NCBI RefSeq assembly: GCF_900142035.1
Contig: NZ_FQZI01000001.1
Coordinates: forward strand, 806,001 to 870,000
Length of the DNA stretch: 64,000 nt
From: Flavobacterium terrae
Lineage (GTDB): Bacteria; Bacteroidota; Bacteroidia; Flavobacteriales; Flavobacteriaceae
Direction: 5' to 3'
The translations under genes were made by a program, and so were the position numbers. Shown piece after piece: positions 63,239 to 64,000 of the stretch. The notes below the pieces were generated by a model. That model ran no database searches. It saw only the letters and a program-made list of their open reading frames with translations, and had not been told where the DNA came from. Position 1 is the stretch's first letter. Each line of letters opens with the position of its first letter.

Positions 63239-64000
63239 ATGATGAAGACATTTATTAAATATTTTAGTTTGACAGTTTTAGTCTCGTTTTTTATTTCGTG
63301 TATAGAGCAAAAATCAGACCAAGAGAACGACTTGCTTAAAGAAAAAAATGTTTTGAATATCTCAAAAGCGGAAGATAATGATTTTTATCTACCTAAGTCA
63401 ACTACTAATGAAATAGTTAGACACAAATTTTATACTTTGTCATATAATGAAAATCATGAGCAGGCTGAATGGGTTGCTTATGAATTAAAAAAAAGCCAGT
63501 TAAGTTATCATAATTATAAGCGTCCCTATTTTGATGATGATCCAAATGTTGAAACTGGTTCGGCGAGTTGGAGAAATTATAAAGATTCTGGTTATGATAA
63601 AGGTCATTTATGTGCTGCAGGTGATCGTAGGTTCTCTTTTGATGCTTTTAATGAAACTTTCTATACGTCTAATGTTTCACCACAGCTGAGGGATTTTAAT
63701 TCAGGCGTTTGGAATAGACTAGAACAAAAAACTAGATATTGGGCTTCTAAATATGACGGAGTCTATGTGGTAACAGGAGGAGTTTTATCTAATGATTTAA
63801 ACAAAATAGGTAAAGAAGATGTTTCTGTTCCTAAATATTTTTATAAAATACTACTTGATAATTCTAGGGGAGAATACAAAACAATTGCTTTTTTGATACC
63901 ACATGAGGAATCGGAAAAACCATTGAATATGTTTGTTGTTTCAATTGATAAAATTGAAAAAATGACTGGAATTGATTTTTTTCCTCGTCTTCCTGATGCT
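63239..64000 (+). CDS. DNA/RNA non-specific endonuclease lipoprotein (partial, 3' end outside window)
   Basis: The frame opens at ATG 63239 and is open to the edge (254 residues seen). A lipobox (FFISC, Cys21) marks it as a lipoprotein. The nuclease domain starts about residue 65: WVAYELKKSQLSYHNYKRPYFDDDP, then SGYDKGHLCAAGDRRFSFDAFNETFYTSNVSPQ (about 118-151, in parts). DKGHL corresponds to the DRGH motif with catalytic His, and the later Asn-rich segment (FNSGVWNRLEQ) includes the metal-binding Asn. It degrades nucleic acid in the periplasm or on the cell surface. The last residues are missing. Confidence 0.93.
   Translation, partial: MMKTFIKYFSLTVLVSFFISCIEQKSDQENDLLKEKNVLNISKAEDNDFYLPKSTTNEIVRHKFYTLSYNENHEQAEWVAYELKKSQLSYHNYKRPYFDDDPNVETGSASWRNYKDSGYDKGHLCAAGDRRFSFDAFNETFYTSNVSPQLRDFNSGVWNRLEQKTRYWASKYDGVYVVTGGVLSNDLNKIGKEDVSVPKYFYKILLDNSRGEYKTIAFLIPHEESEKPLNMFVVSIDKIEKMTGIDFFPRLPDA

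Overview
The window looks like a chromosomal segment of a Flavobacterium-like member of the Bacteroidota. The DNA is AT-rich, promoters resemble the Bacteroidota TTTG/TAnnTTTG type, and Shine-Dalgarno sequences are mostly absent. It carries SusC/SusD outer-membrane proteins, type IX secretion sorting domains, a PorP/SprF protein, a mevalonate pathway and GYDIA-type GHMP kinase. No plasmid, phage, transposase or CRISPR signature is visible; this is mostly core chromosome with a carbohydrate utilisation locus at the left.

Region 1 (1-17825) is a starch/maltodextrin utilisation locus. On the minus strand are SusC (TonB-dependent transporter), SusD, a SusE/F-like glycan-binding lipoprotein and the start of a large secreted protein, probably an amylase, cut by the window edge. 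Divergent from susC is a LacI-type regulator, with a perfect 14-bp palindrome in the shared promoter region. Then follows a plus-strand operon: sugar MFS importer, beta-phosphoglucomutase, GH65 maltose phosphorylase, GH97 alpha-glucosidase, a cyclomaltodextrinase-like GH13 and a lipoprotein GH13 amylase. Together they would bind and import oligosaccharides through the outer membrane, trim them in the periplasm, import maltose, and split it by phosphorolysis to glucose and beta-glucose-1-phosphate, which becomes glucose-6-phosphate.

Region 2 (17890-34373) holds a glycerophosphodiesterase, a BaiN-like flavoprotein, and a membrane-anchored beta-propeller/LytTR regulator followed by a T9SS-secreted protein whose promoter carries a LytTR-like direct repeat. 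Next come TspO, mevalonate genes (mvaD, mvk), a UbiA-type prenyltransferase, a TPR gene that looks frameshifted, an RsuA/RluB pseudouridine synthase, an NTF2-like protein, a DUF885 lipoprotein, an AsmA-like protein and tRNA-Phe.

Region 3 (34503-41692) holds type III pantothenate kinase, an outer-membrane beta-barrel, LptC, a small membrane protein and a PpiD/SurA-like chaperone. Convergent to these are a GYDIA GHMP kinase and class II HMG-CoA reductase, which add to the mevalonate set.

Region 4 (41837-56564) is a peptide-use cluster (dipeptidyl peptidase IV, three tandem POT transporters, two thioredoxin-fold proteins), then ComEC, LpxB, a small membrane protein and SurE on the minus strand, then a tail-specific protease. 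Region 5 (56788-64000) has a T9SS type B secreted protein, a PorP/SprF protein and an OmpA/TPR/PD40 protein in a row, a charged coiled-coil periplasmic protein, and a truncated DNA/RNA non-specific endonuclease lipoprotein. No gene-free stretch exceeds about 260 bases, apart from those holding the listed tRNA and terminators.
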